NCBI GenBank assembly: GCA_965655465.1
Contig: CBFHGY010000001.1
Coordinates: 1-64,000, forward strand
Direction: 5' to 3'
DNA length: 64,000 nucleotides
Source: VMCP01 sp965655465
Lineage (GTDB): Bacteria > Bacteroidota > Bacteroidia > NS11-12g > UBA955
The notes under the pieces are model-generated. The model had not been told where the DNA came from. It was given only the letters and a program-made list of their open reading frames with translations, and searched no databases. Positions 15,760 through 25,243 of this stretch are shown one piece after another; the first letter of the stretch is position 1; every line of letters starts with the position of its first letter. The translations under genes and the position numbers were made by a program.

Positions 15760-18033
15760 CTACAAAATTAAGGTGCATTGAACAAAATAATTGCGCCCCA
15801 TTGCAATATTTATGCCACCACTTGAGCCATGAATACCTCCACTTGGAGCCATGTTTTGTATTTGAGAAACGCCCCAAAGGTTTTTTGCACCAATTTGAAG
15901 TTGTACGCGATTTTTTAAAAGATTTTGTGTCAAGTTTATGTCAGCCAGCCAATAAGAGTCCATTTCATACGAGGTTCCATCGTTTATAAAACCCTGCATT
16001 TTACCGGTATATCGACTGAATAGGTTCAAACTAGAGCCTGTTTTCTTCCAAGCATAACTAATATTTATGGTGCCTTGTGGTATGAGCCACTTTTTAACAT
16101 CGCTGTTAGCATCGAAACGAGAACTGTTGCTGATTAAACTATAGCTAAGGTTTAGATCCCATGCGCCCACAAACATTTGCGTTTGTGCGGTAACCCCTTC
16201 GCTGTGTAAGGAGCCTATATTAATATATTGGTATAAATTCGTATTGATATCTACCAAGCTTAACTGTATTTGATCGGCTACTTGGGTATAAAAACTGGTG
16301 AGTTTGAAGGTAACGGCGGTCTTTTGATCAATGGCATGTCTATAATCGAGCGATAGATTGAAGTTGTGCGAGTTTTCGGCTTGGAGGTTCAAATTTCCTT
16401 GTACGTTATGGTTGATATCCACAAATAAAAAATACAATTCCTTTGCTGTGGGAGCTCTAAATCCGCGAGCATAGGAACTTCGCAATACAAGGTGTTCGCT
16501 CAGATTGGCTTTGATTTGCAAGGAAGGAATTAAAGGGGCAATTTTTAATCGAGAATCGAAGTATTCAGTGAAAATAGCTTCGCCAAATGCACTGTTGTAA
16601 GCCAAACGCAGAGAAGGTTTGATATTAATTCTTTTATTAGGGGTATACTCTATTGAACCAAAAAGTGCAATGTCGTGGATTTGCGTTCCTGACTTAACTC
16701 TTTGGGTAATTAGGTGCTCACTTTGAGCTTCATAGCCTAAAAGGGTGCTAATTTGGCCGCTTAAGGGACGATATTCCCACAATCCACGCAAATTCATGGC
16801 TCCATTCCAAGTAGTATCTTGATCATCTGGACGGGTAATTACTTCAGCGCCAGTGACTAAGTTTCGACGAACGTTTATTTTTGCGCGTTCGTAAATATTG
16901 AAGGCATTTTGAAATCGCAATGCATTTTTGCGATTGATTTTTAAATCCGTAATGGCACTTAAGTCTTTACGTTGGGTATGAAAATAGTTATTATATCCGC
17001 TGATGTTAATGAGGTTGTATTCGGCATCAGAACGGTCTAGTAAATACTCGTAATAGTGTGAATAACGCAAAGTCTGTTCTAAGTTTCGCTGTTTATATCG
17101 CAATTGCGCGTCGCCATAAACGCGAGTTTTGGGTTTCCAATCCATACTTCTGCTGCTTGGATTAAAGTCAAACCCTTTAAAAAATTGACGGCCGGCATTC
17201 AAATCAAATCCTAAATAACGGCCTTTCTCCGAATTGATGCTTTTATAGGTAGTAAGTCCAAAGTCGGAATTAAAATTACCCACGGCATCTGCATAGCTCT
17301 TTAATCTTAAATTCCGCTCGGTAGTTTTGGGAGTTTTCGTTATAATATTTATTACTCCACCAATGGCATCGGTTCCATAAACTACGCTCATGGGACCCTC
17401 TACAATTTCAATGCGTTCGATCTGTTCGGTGGGAATTTGACTCACATCGATATTTCCATTAAGGCGACCAATCATGGGCACGCCGTTAATCAAAATCTTT
17501 ACATTTTGTCCCCCCAATCCTTGTAATTGCACGGAGGAACCCAAACTGGGATCCTGGCCGATTAAAACTCCGGATTGATTTTGTAAAACATCGGACACAT
17601 TTTGTGCCCCCATTTGAGCAATGGTTTTGCTATTAATGACCTGTATCGAATAGGGATTGTCTGTAGATAAAATAGGTTGTACGGTAGTGGTTATAGATAC
17701 CGGATTGATGCGACTAATTTGAGAGGATATAACAATTTCAGTTTGACTCGGTTTCCAAATAGAATCACTGAGGATAATCCCATATTCGCGTTCAATACGA
17801 AATGTTATGGGCTTCTGGGTGTTGGGTAGGGTTAATTCACCCTTAGCGTCGGTAGTGGCTTGAATAACTTCCCCAGAAACCAATAAGGAAACCGGGATGA
17901 AAGGTAAGGGTTCGTTGCGGTCACAGACCACTTTTATTTTACGATCACCGGTTAGTGAATCAACTTGGGCCATCAAAGGATGGCCCAAGTTGAATATCCA
18001 AAGTAATATGAATAGAGGAACGATGCGGAGCAT
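15760..18033 (-). CDS. TonB-dependent outer-membrane receptor (HmuR/BtuB-like)
   Basis: 757 residues. After the signal peptide (ending LMAQ) comes a carboxypeptidase-regulatory-like domain (about 30-105), then the plug with VSDVLQNQSGVLIGQDP and GGQNVKILINGVPM, ending IEIVEGPMSVVYGTDAIGG. A 22-strand-type barrel follows, with FRAPTAKELYF. Receptors of this group import haem, cobalamin or other chelates using TonB energy. The flanking HmuY-family genes make haem or a related porphyrin the best guess. It sits 7 nt after the T9SS HmuY-like gene. Unlike most barrels it ends in Leu rather than an aromatic residue. Confidence 0.9.
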   Translation of the reverse strand: MLRIVPLFILLWIFNLGHPLMAQVDSLTGDRKIKVVCDRNEPLPFIPVSLLVSGEVIQATTDAKGELTLPNTQKPITFRIEREYGIILSDSIWKPSQTEIVISSQISRINPVSITTTVQPILSTDNPYSIQVINSKTIAQMGAQNVSDVLQNQSGVLIGQDPSLGSSVQLQGLGGQNVKILINGVPMIGRLNGNIDVSQIPTEQIERIEIVEGPMSVVYGTDAIGGVINIITKTPKTTERNLRLKSYADAVGNFNSDFGLTTYKSINSEKGRYLGFDLNAGRQFFKGFDFNPSSRSMDWKPKTRVYGDAQLRYKQRNLEQTLRYSHYYEYLLDRSDAEYNLINISGYNNYFHTQRKDLSAITDLKINRKNALRFQNAFNIYERAKINVRRNLVTGAEVITRPDDQDTTWNGAMNLRGLWEYRPLSGQISTLLGYEAQSEHLITQRVKSGTQIHDIALFGSIEYTPNKRINIKPSLRLAYNSAFGEAIFTEYFDSRLKIAPLIPSLQIKANLSEHLVLRSSYARGFRAPTAKELYFLFVDINHNVQGNLNLQAENSHNFNLSLDYRHAIDQKTAVTFKLTSFYTQVADQIQLSLVDINTNLYQYINIGSLHSEGVTAQTQMFVGAWDLNLSYSLISNSSRFDANSDVKKWLIPQGTINISYAWKKTGSSLNLFSRYTGKMQGFINDGTSYEMDSYWLADINLTQNLLKNRVQLQIGAKNLWGVSQIQNMAPSGGIHGSSGGINIAMGRNYFVQCTLIL

Positions 18034-18040
18034 CTGGATT

Positions 18041-19345
18041 TTAATTTTTGATGATTAATTTGCGAATGCTTCCAGTGCTTGTTTGCGCTTCTACAATATA
18101 TTGACCCGCATTAAGGTCGCTTATATTGATTTCGAATTTATTGCCATTTGCATCAAAAGTATGGGTTTTAACACCGGTCATGTTGTAAATAGCAATACCC
18201 GTTAACTCAGAATGATTGATGCTTAAAATTAACTTATCGGTACTTGGATTTGGGAAAACACCCAAAACAGTTTGAGGGATGTTTTGGTTTGATGCCAATT
18301 CACCCAACTTACTGCGCTCTAAAGTCATGCGGCCAGTGCCTTGTCCTTCAAAAGTCAAAAAGCGGATAGCCCAATATTCGGATCCAATTGCCCCGGCAAC
18401 TTTTACGATATAGTTTTTTCTGGGAACAATCACAAAGCTGCTGCCGTTGAAGAATTTCCAATCGCCGCCCATGCGGGTAAGTCCTGTATTAAATCCATTT
18501 CCAGAGGCTATGGCGGTATCGGAATTGGCACTGTCGATATACATTTGAGGGCTGCTCACGATGTCGTCGAAATTAACTCCATTCGCATAGGCTATTTCAA
18601 CACCACGTTTGGATTCTACCCCATTGGTAGGATACATCACCAAATCACCGCTTCCGGGAGCAGGTACCAAATCATAATAGCGGTTGAAGTTCAAATGCCA
18701 ATCACCACCGGCTGTTTCGATAGCCACTTGTTGATCTAAGGTGAAATTGTAGTACTTGAACATTCCGCCATCGGCCATGCTGGTTTTAACCGTGTCGGGA
18801 GTGCCTAAGGCTTCGTCGATAGGTCCAAACTGGAAAATAAAGTCTCCATTCTTGTCTTGTTGGATGGGCATAAATTTGTATAACTGCATATTTGCGCCGC
18901 TTCCTACCGTAATCAGGTAAAGAGAATCCCCCTTAACTAAATGTGAGCTTGGGTCGTAAACGCCCCATGAAAAGTCCCATTGATTATTCGGATCTTTTTG
19001 ACGGTTCAATGCCCCCAATGACTCTGATTTCATATCATTGTATGGCTTTTGCCAAGTTTCCCATCCTGTGGTGTCAAAATTTGCATAGGCACTGTTATCT
19101 CCATGAGGATAAACGTAAGCATAAACACCTGCAGTGTGATTCAAACGAATGGCGTTATCCATGAGTAAAGTAGTGTGAGCAAAATGCCACTGAGAAATAG
19201 AAGAGCTGTGTTTTTTGCCGCTTGGGATGTGATAAAAAACTTGCTTTGCGTAACCCGGCTCCATATCTATGGTGTCGATCACACGCTGGGAAAAGACATT
19301 CCCGGCACATAATAATAAACCTGAGGCAATAAATAGATTTTTCAT
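18041..19345 (-). CDS. HmuY-like protein exported by the type IX system (T9SS type A domain)
   Basis: 434 residues. A signal peptide (ending NVFSQ) is followed by an HmuY-like body carrying the repeated Trp motifs WDFSWGVYD, GGDWHLNFNRYYDLVP and GGDWKFFNGSSF, then PRKNYIVKVAG. The last 80 residues are a T9SS type A sorting domain starting VFPNPSTDKLIL and ending SIRKLIIKN. It leads the operon, so a haemophore-like protein appears to be secreted to the cell surface while the lipoprotein paralogue two genes downstream stays membrane-anchored. A TATTTTTG box lies 17 nt before the ATG. Haem binding is inferred, not seen. Confidence 0.8.
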   Translation of the reverse strand: MKNLFIASGLLLCAGNVFSQRVIDTIDMEPGYAKQVFYHIPSGKKHSSSISQWHFAHTTLLMDNAIRLNHTAGVYAYVYPHGDNSAYANFDTTGWETWQKPYNDMKSESLGALNRQKDPNNQWDFSWGVYDPSSHLVKGDSLYLITVGSGANMQLYKFMPIQQDKNGDFIFQFGPIDEALGTPDTVKTSMADGGMFKYYNFTLDQQVAIETAGGDWHLNFNRYYDLVPAPGSGDLVMYPTNGVESKRGVEIAYANGVNFDDIVSSPQMYIDSANSDTAIASGNGFNTGLTRMGGDWKFFNGSSFVIVPRKNYIVKVAGAIGSEYWAIRFLTFEGQGTGRMTLERSKLGELASNQNIPQTVLGVFPNPSTDKLILSINHSELTGIAIYNMTGVKTHTFDANGNKFEINISDLNAGQYIVEAQTSTGSIRKLIIKN

Positions 19346-19362
19346 GGTGATTTACAGTGTTG

Positions 19363-19370
19363 CAAAAATA
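19363..19370 (-). promoter_or_regulatory. -7 box (TATTTTTG) of the HmuY/TonB operon
   Basis: Exact TAnnTTTG on the minus strand, 17 nt before the first gene. I saw no convincing Fur-box palindrome next to it. Confidence 0.55.
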
Positions 19371-19498
19371 CCTCCGACTCAATGCTTAAAAGTTAAAATG
19401 CCCGTCACATTTATGTCACCTTGGATACTTCGCCTAAACTGTGCCGTTGGTCGATTACTTTGCTTGTTTTATCGCATGTAATAACGGATTTGATGGCG

Positions 19499-19506
19499 TA
19501 ATTTTG
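19499..19506 (+). promoter_or_regulatory. -7 box (TAATTTTG) upstream of the Hsp70 gene
   Basis: Exact TAnnTTTG, 45 nt before the ATG at 19552, so this gene would have a conventional leader. Confidence 0.45.
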
Positions 19507-19551
19507 CAAAGAATTCTACTTTGTGATTTTCAGAGGGAAGTCTTTTTACAT

Positions 19552-21405
19552 ATGGCAAAAATTTCAATCAATATAGCTTCTGGTTCCATCGAAAAACCTT
19601 CTGTCGTAGTGGGAATTGACTTAGGAACCACCAATTCATTAATAGCGTATGTCCCAAAAGGATCTTCGAACGCTGAAATCATCCCCGTTCGAGGAGCTTC
19701 GATTGTGCCCTCGGTTGTACATTTTAACGAGCACGATATGCCTGCTGTGGGGGTCTATGCCAAGGCACAATTGCTCGATCAACCCGATAGAACGATCTAC
19801 AGTGTAAAGCGCTTGCTGGGAAAAAATTACGCCGATGTTTCTCGGGGGAATTTAGACCTGGGTTATCGCATTATCGACGACCAGTCTGATAGTTTAATTA
19901 AAGTGCAGGTTGGGACGAAATTTTACAATCCCATTGAACTTAGTGCCGAAATTCTTAAAGAACTCAAGGAACAGGCTCAAAAAACCTTAAATGTAAAAAT
20001 AGACCAAGCAGTGATAACCGTGCCTGCGTATTTCAATGAATCGCAACGGCAGGCAACCCGAGATGCAGGTAAATTAGCGGGTTTAGATGTTTTACGTATC
20101 ATCAATGAACCTACCGCTGCAAGTTTGGCTTACGGTATTCAAACACAAAGTGAAGGTCATATATTGGTGTATGATTTAGGGGGAGGAACCTTCGATGTTT
20201 CCATTCTTCGCATCGAAGAGGGTGTTTTTGAAGTTTTAGCCACACATGGAGATACGTATTTAGGCGGTGATGATATCGATCGAGCGATTGTAGATCATTG
20301 GAGGGAGCAATTGGATATTTCCAAAGAATCCGATTTTGCAACATTGCGAATTTTCGCTGAAGAAGCAAAAATAGCGGTTTCAACTGGCGTCCAAGAAACG
20401 TATGAATATGCATGGAAGGATCGGTATATCCTCAGTTTGGATACCGATACGCTGTATTCATTGGCAGAACCGATTCTGGAAAAAACGTGGAATTCCGTCA
20501 AAAAAGCGTTGAAAGACGCCGATTTGAATACTCAAGACATTCAGGAAGTGGTTTTAGTAGGTGGAAGCTCCCGATTGCCAATCATTCAAGAAACCCTGCA
20601 AACATGGTTTACTAGGAGTAAAATTAATAATAACATTAATCCAGATGAAGTAGTCGCATTGGGTGCCGCCATTGAAGCCGATGTGTTAGCGGGTAATCGA
20701 AAGGATGTTTTGTTGCTTGATGTTACCCCATTATCGCTGGGTATTGAAACTGCAGGTGGATTGATGGATGTTTTAATCCCTAGAAATTCCAAAATTCCAG
20801 TTCGGGTAGGTCGAGAATATACCACCAGTGTTGACGGCCAAATAAATCTTAAAGTAGCCGTATTTCAAGGCGAAAGGGAGTTGGTAGCAGAAAATAGAAT
20901 CTTAGGTGAATTTATTTTAAAAGATATTCCCGCAATGCCTGCGGGTTTTCCGAAAATAGAAATCCAGTTCAGCTTAAATGCCGATGGTATGTTGCAAGTT
21001 CAAGCAAAAGAACTTCGCAGCGGGGTTGTACAAAATATAGAAATTCAACCCAGCTATGGACTTACCGACGCACAGGTGGAAGAAATGTTGCTTAGCGGAC
21101 TTACCCATGCTCAATCCGATGTAGCGCTGCGTTTGTTGCGAGAAGCACAAAATGAGGCCCAACAAATGGTTTATACCACGGAGCGATTCCTACAGAAACA
21201 TCACCAATTACTTAGTGAAGAGGAATTGTTAGGAACGAAACAACGTATTGACCGGGTTAAGGGTCTAAGTAACCAAGAGGACCGCCACCTATTGCAAACG
21301 GCTATTGAGGAATTGAATGATTTTTCAAGACCCTTTGCGGAACGCATCATGGATATTGCAGTTTCTCAAGCACTAACAGGCAATCGCATTAACGAAATCA
21401 AATGA
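19552..21405 (+). CDS. hscA: Hsp70-family chaperone, HscA type (Fe-S cluster assembly)
   Basis: 617 residues from the ATG at 19552; an upstream GTG in frame at 19441 would add 37 residues across the promoter and is rejected. The ATPase domain shows VGIDLGTTNSLIAYVP, VITVPAYFNESQRQATRDAG, INEPTAASLAYG and VYDLGGGTFDVSIL. The substrate-binding domain follows DVTPLSLGIETAGG. It is shorter than DnaK, lacks the long C-terminal lid tail, and has HscA-like features such as a leader before the ATPase domain. HscA releases clusters from IscU with HscB. Neither iscU nor hscB is nearby. The OM protein gene downstream overlaps its stop by 4 bp. DnaK paralogue remains an alternative. Confidence 0.8.
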   Translation: MAKISINIASGSIEKPSVVVGIDLGTTNSLIAYVPKGSSNAEIIPVRGASIVPSVVHFNEHDMPAVGVYAKAQLLDQPDRTIYSVKRLLGKNYADVSRGNLDLGYRIIDDQSDSLIKVQVGTKFYNPIELSAEILKELKEQAQKTLNVKIDQAVITVPAYFNESQRQATRDAGKLAGLDVLRIINEPTAASLAYGIQTQSEGHILVYDLGGGTFDVSILRIEEGVFEVLATHGDTYLGGDDIDRAIVDHWREQLDISKESDFATLRIFAEEAKIAVSTGVQETYEYAWKDRYILSLDTDTLYSLAEPILEKTWNSVKKALKDADLNTQDIQEVVLVGGSSRLPIIQETLQTWFTRSKINNNINPDEVVALGAAIEADVLAGNRKDVLLLDVTPLSLGIETAGGLMDVLIPRNSKIPVRVGREYTTSVDGQINLKVAVFQGERELVAENRILGEFILKDIPAMPAGFPKIEIQFSLNADGMLQVQAKELRSGVVQNIEIQPSYGLTDAQVEEMLLSGLTHAQSDVALRLLREAQNEAQQMVYTTERFLQKHHQLLSEEELLGTKQRIDRVKGLSNQEDRHLLQTAIEELNDFSRPFAERIMDIAVSQALTGNRINEIK

Positions 21406-22082
21406 AAAAACTGACATTAATATTTGCAGCTTTCTGGATATTATCTATTCCCTTAAAGGCCCAAGATGGCAATAACGATTGGAGTAATTTGGGGCTTAAA
21501 ATGGGAGTGGGAGCGTATTCTTTTTTTGGAGATGAACTAAAGAATCCCAGACCTATGTTGGGATATGTAACGGGTTTGTACTACCATAGCCCTTTAGAAA
21601 AGGGTCGTTTTCATGTTCAAACCGGTTTGGATTTGCGTTTCCGAGGAGGGAATTTTGCAAACGGTTTATCCGGAGATTCGGGGGTTAATACCGCTTACAC
21701 CAAAATTAGTTTGGTATCTTTAGATCTCCCCTTGAATCTATTAATTTCAACCAATTTAAGTAAAAAAAGAGAAGCGCTTTTTGTTACATTGGGCGCAACT
21801 GCAAGCTATTTGATGCGGTCAGTATTGTATGTAGGTCCAAATAAAATCCCTCTAAATCAGTCTGAATATATGCAAACTTGGGATAATCTGCCCCTCAAGC
21901 CCTTAGAAATTCTACTTTCTGCGGGAGTACAACAGCGCTTCGCAAACGTAGGATATTCGGTAAATATGAATATAGGATTGCGCAATTTAAACGATAATTT
22001 CAAAATTGAAGGGATCAATCCGGCTACTGGAATGGGCGGATATATTGGCACCTGGTCCTTAGAAGCCGCTTTCGTATTTTAA
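21402..22082 (+). CDS. Outer-membrane beta-barrel protein (PorT-like fold), function unknown
   Basis: 226 residues: a signal peptide ending PLKAQ, then alternating amphipathic strands (LGLKMGVGAYSFFGDE, FHVQTGLDLRFRGG). It closes with an aromatic-terminated strand (SLEAAFVF), a common barrel-insertion signal. The fold resembles the outer-membrane beta-barrel (PorT) family of Bacteroidota. Its ATG overlaps the TGA of the Hsp70 gene (ATGA), so the two are translationally coupled, an unexpected partnership between a cytosolic chaperone and a barrel. No specific role can be given. Confidence 0.8.
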   Translation: MKKLTLIFAAFWILSIPLKAQDGNNDWSNLGLKMGVGAYSFFGDELKNPRPMLGYVTGLYYHSPLEKGRFHVQTGLDLRFRGGNFANGLSGDSGVNTAYTKISLVSLDLPLNLLISTNLSKKREALFVTLGATASYLMRSVLYVGPNKIPLNQSEYMQTWDNLPLKPLEILLSAGVQQRFANVGYSVNMNIGLRNLNDNFKIEGINPATGMGGYIGTWSLEAAFVF

Positions 22083-22094
22083 ATTGGAAAGTGC

Positions 22095-22102
22095 TAATTT
22101 TG
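22095..22102 (+). promoter_or_regulatory. -7 box (TAATTTTG) of mtaB
   Basis: Exact TAnnTTTG, ending 8 nt before the TTG at 22111. It lies downstream of the alternative TTG start at 22084 and so argues for the later start. Confidence 0.5.
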
Positions 22103-22110
22103 CGCCTACT

Positions 22111-23421
22111 TTGGAACATTCGGTAGCGCTATACACCCTGGGTTGTAAACTTAATTTTGCGGAAAGCAGCACCATTGCGCAGCAATTGGCCAAAAACGGG
22201 TTTGCGCGAAAAGAATTTCATGAAGGGGCCGACTTATATGTTATCAATACCTGCAGCGTTACCGATCATGCAGATAGGAAATGTAAAAAAGTAGTCCGTG
22301 AAGCGCTTAAACACAATCCCGATGCATATATCGTAGTGGTGGGTTGTTATGCACAGTTAAAGCCTCAAGAAATTGCACAAATTCCAGGGGTAGATTTGGT
22401 CTTGGGTGCGGCTGAGAAATTCCAGTTGATGGAATATTTACATGGTTTAAAAAAGGAACCCAAAGCGCGTGTTCAAAATCAACCTATAAAGACCGTTAAT
22501 GAATTTGTTCCTGGATTTTCAGAAGGAGACAGAACTCGAATGTTTTTGAAAGTGCAAGACGGATGCGACTATTTTTGTAGTTTTTGCACCATTCCATTGG
22601 CCAGAGGAGCAAGCCGCAGTGCAAATGTAAAAAAGACCATAGCACAAGTAAAAGAAGCGACCCAAAAAGGCGTGCAAGAAGTCGTTTTAACCGGGGTAAA
22701 CCTCGGTGATTTTGGTGTAAATCACGATGAAACCTTCTTTGATTTAATTCAAGAATTAGACCGTTTGGATGATATCCAACGCTATCGTATCAGTTCTATT
22801 GAGCCCAATTTGTTAAGCGATGAAATTATCGACTTTGTAGCGCAAAGTCAGAAATTTGTCCCTCATTTTCATATTCCTTTACAAAGCGGAAGTGATGAGA
22901 TATTACAGCGCATGCGCCGAAAATATTTGAGCGATTTGTACCGCAGTCGCATTGAACATATAAAAAGAGTAATGCCCGATTGTAGTATAGGGGTGGATGT
23001 AATTGTGGGTTTTCCGGGTGAAACCGATGCACATTTCTTAGAAACCTATAATTTTTTAAATGCCTTGCCCATTTCATATTTGCATGTATTCCCATACAGC
23101 GAGCGACCCAATACTACCGCGAGAAAAATGCAAGACCGTGTACCCCAAAAAGTACGCAACGATCGAACTACACAATTAAGATCGCTCAGCGACAAGAAGA
23201 AACGAGCATTTTATGAGTCTCAGGTAGGGAAGAGCCGCCCTGTTTTGTTTGAGTCAGAAGTGCGAAATGCACAAATGCAAGGGTATACAGATAATTATAT
23301 TCGGGTAATATCTGATTACGATCCCATGCAGGTAGATTCCATTGTGCCTTTTTATTTGCAGGAGATAAACGCCGATTTCTTAATGCAGGGAGAATTTGAT
23401 ACTGCCGAAATAAGTCGTTAA
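22111..23421 (+). CDS. mtaB: tRNA t6A37 methylthiotransferase MtaB
   Basis: About 436 residues. A methylthiotransferase N-terminal domain has three cluster cysteines (TLGCKLNFAES, INTCSVTDHAD, VVGCYAQ). The radical-SAM domain follows with the CxxxCxxC cluster in DGCDYFCSFCTIP, and a TRAM-like end completes it. LGCKLN rather than LGCxxN-DS marks MtaB rather than MiaB or RimO. It adds a methylthio group to t6A at position 37 of tRNAs reading ANN codons. No ATG is available near the start: TTG at 22084 would add 9 residues; TTG at 22111 fits the family length and the promoter box. Confidence 0.9.
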   Translation: MEHSVALYTLGCKLNFAESSTIAQQLAKNGFARKEFHEGADLYVINTCSVTDHADRKCKKVVREALKHNPDAYIVVVGCYAQLKPQEIAQIPGVDLVLGAAEKFQLMEYLHGLKKEPKARVQNQPIKTVNEFVPGFSEGDRTRMFLKVQDGCDYFCSFCTIPLARGASRSANVKKTIAQVKEATQKGVQEVVLTGVNLGDFGVNHDETFFDLIQELDRLDDIQRYRISSIEPNLLSDEIIDFVAQSQKFVPHFHIPLQSGSDEILQRMRRKYLSDLYRSRIEHIKRVMPDCSIGVDVIVGFPGETDAHFLETYNFLNALPISYLHVFPYSERPNTTARKMQDRVPQKVRNDRTTQLRSLSDKKKRAFYESQVGKSRPVLFESEVRNAQMQGYTDNYIRVISDYDPMQVDSIVPFYLQEINADFLMQGEFDTAEISR

Positions 23422-23430
23422 TTTGTTATC

Positions 23431-24615
23431 GTGTTTCCAACCCTCTATCATTTTCTTCGGGATACCCTAGGTATCGAAATTGCATTCCTCGAAATTGTCA
23501 ATACTTTCGGTCTGTTTGTGGCCTTAGCCATTGCCGCAGCTTATTGGGCCATGCAATCTGAATTTGCCCGTCGTACACAATTGGGCTTTTTTGCAACTCA
23601 AAAAAGCACGATTACCATCGGCGCACCTGCGCCTTTTATCGAATATATCACAAACGGAATTTTTGCCTTTATTTTTGGATTTAAAATCTTGTATCTGGTT
23701 CAAAATTCAGGTTCTGGTTTTGTTCCTCAAGACCATATTTTCACTTCTGAAGGGAATTTTTTTATGGGAATGCTGCTCGCTGCAGGTGCCGTTGCATACA
23801 GGTATTACACGGATAAAAAAGAACGTAGAAATCCGCCCATCGAGCAATCTATTACACTTTCACTTGCAGATGAAATGGGAAACATTACTGCGGTAGCCTT
23901 GATTTCTGGATTTTTAGGAGCTAAGGTATTTCATATTTTAGAAACGCCCTCTAATTTTAGCATACAAGCCATTTTAGAGCAATTATTTACAACCGGCGGT
24001 TGGACGTTTTTTGGAGGTTTGATCTGCGGAGCAGCTGGAGTTTTATGGTATACCTCTAAAAAAGGGTTTGCGTTATGGCATGTATTGGATGCGGGTGTTC
24101 CCGCCATGATGTTGGCCTATGGCGTTGGCCGTTTTGGATGTCATTTCTCAGGAGATGGCGACTGGGGGATTGCCAATCCAAATCCAAAATCATTCTTGCC
24201 AGATTGGGCCTGGGCCTATAAATATCCACATAATGTTTTAGGGAAAAATTATGGGGGGGGCGACATGGAACTTATACCGGGATGCGAAGGAAACTACTGT
24301 TATCAATTGATCAATCCCGTATATCCTACGCCTTTATATGAAGCCTTAATGGCCTTGGCCTTATTTGCGGTACTTTGGTTTTATGTAAGAAAACTTTCCC
24401 TAAAACCCGGCCAGGTTTTGTCTATTTACCTGATGTTTGCTGGAGTGGAACGATTTTTGATTGAATCTATTAGAGAGCACGGCGATAGTTTGTATACCTT
24501 GGGAACATGGATTTTCTCTCAAGCACAAATGATTTCTATAGGTCTCATCCTAAGTGGTATCCTTATATGGTTTCTATCTTCAAAAAATATCTTAAAAGTA
24601 ACTCCTTCCAAATAA
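23431..24615 (+). CDS. lgt: Prolipoprotein diacylglyceryl transferase
   Basis: 394 residues from a GTG start, about 100 longer than the E. coli enzyme. Lgt transfers diacylglycerol from phosphatidylglycerol to the lipobox Cys of prolipoproteins, at the inner membrane. The signature GRFGCHFSGDGDWG near residue 230 and the YPTPLYEAL region are clear. About nine membrane segments are present, with a long insertion at 35-130. It lies 9 nt after mtaB and overlaps the DUF4294 gene by 49 bp. A run of eight Gs occurs at 24253-24260. Confidence 0.93.
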   Translation: MFPTLYHFLRDTLGIEIAFLEIVNTFGLFVALAIAAAYWAMQSEFARRTQLGFFATQKSTITIGAPAPFIEYITNGIFAFIFGFKILYLVQNSGSGFVPQDHIFTSEGNFFMGMLLAAGAVAYRYYTDKKERRNPPIEQSITLSLADEMGNITAVALISGFLGAKVFHILETPSNFSIQAILEQLFTTGGWTFFGGLICGAAGVLWYTSKKGFALWHVLDAGVPAMMLAYGVGRFGCHFSGDGDWGIANPNPKSFLPDWAWAYKYPHNVLGKNYGGGDMELIPGCEGNYCYQLINPVYPTPLYEALMALALFAVLWFYVRKLSLKPGQVLSIYLMFAGVERFLIESIREHGDSLYTLGTWIFSQAQMISIGLILSGILIWFLSSKNILKVTPSK

Positions 24616-25142
24616 GGCAGCTGTTTTTAGGGGTTGTTGTTTTGTGCAGCACAGGGTTAAATGCACAATCTAAAGATACCACGTTTATTGATTATGAACG
24701 TTTGGATGAAATACAACTTTCTAATACAATCGATGAGGAAAAGCGCAGACAATATTTAATTCTAAAGCGTCGGGTAATTAAAACGATGCCCTATGCCAAA
24801 ATGGCCGCCTTCAAAATTCAGGCTATGGAGGATGAGCTTTCTACTATTAAGGGAAGCCGCGCCCGTAAGAAGTATATCAAGAAATGCGAGAAAGGGCTTA
24901 AAGCCATGTATACCGAACAGCTCAAGAAAATGACCATCGGAGAGGGACAGGTTTTAATGGTGCTTTTACATCGGGAAACGGGCAAAACTACTTGGGAAAT
25001 TATGAAAGGGTATAGTGGCAGCGCGGAGGCATTCTTTTGGCAAACATTTGGGAGTTTCTGGGGGCATAATTTAAAACGAGAATTTGATCCAGTTTTGGAT
25101 TATCAAATAGAGCACATCATCCAACTCGAGGGACTTGAATGA
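24567..25142 (+). CDS. DUF4294 family secreted protein
   Basis: 191 residues from the ATG at 24567, which gives a normal signal peptide (SFQIRQLFLGVVVLCSTGLNAQ without the first residues). An in-frame ATG at 24507 would lie even deeper in lgt. The mature part is helical and charged, with YLILKRRVIKTMPYAKMAA and the conserved GKTTWEIMKGYSGSAEAF segment. The family is specific to Bacteroidota and of unknown function. It ends convergent with the ABC permease gene after a 101-nt spacer that shows no clear hairpin. Confidence 0.82.
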   Translation: MVSIFKKYLKSNSFQIRQLFLGVVVLCSTGLNAQSKDTTFIDYERLDEIQLSNTIDEEKRRQYLILKRRVIKTMPYAKMAAFKIQAMEDELSTIKGSRARKKYIKKCEKGLKAMYTEQLKKMTIGEGQVLMVLLHRETGKTTWEIMKGYSGSAEAFFWQTFGSFWGHNLKREFDPVLDYQIEHIIQLEGLE

Positions 25143-25243
25143 ATTTAACTCTGATATAGCGAGGGTGTATTTTGATTTTTTACTGTGAATTGCCCTGATT
25201 TCTAGGCCAAAGACATGATACATTTCGATGAATTTTAAAGGGA

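Noticed and set aside
19346..19498. Direct repeat GTCAC (CCGTCACATTTATGTCACC near 19400) as a regulator site
   Set aside because: The repeat is only five bases and has no symmetrical partner; I cannot separate it from chance.
24253..24260. G8 run in lgt as a phase-variable switch
   Set aside because: lgt is normally essential, and runs of 6-7 Gs occur elsewhere in the window (for example in the TamB-like gene), so this looks like composition rather than a contingency locus.
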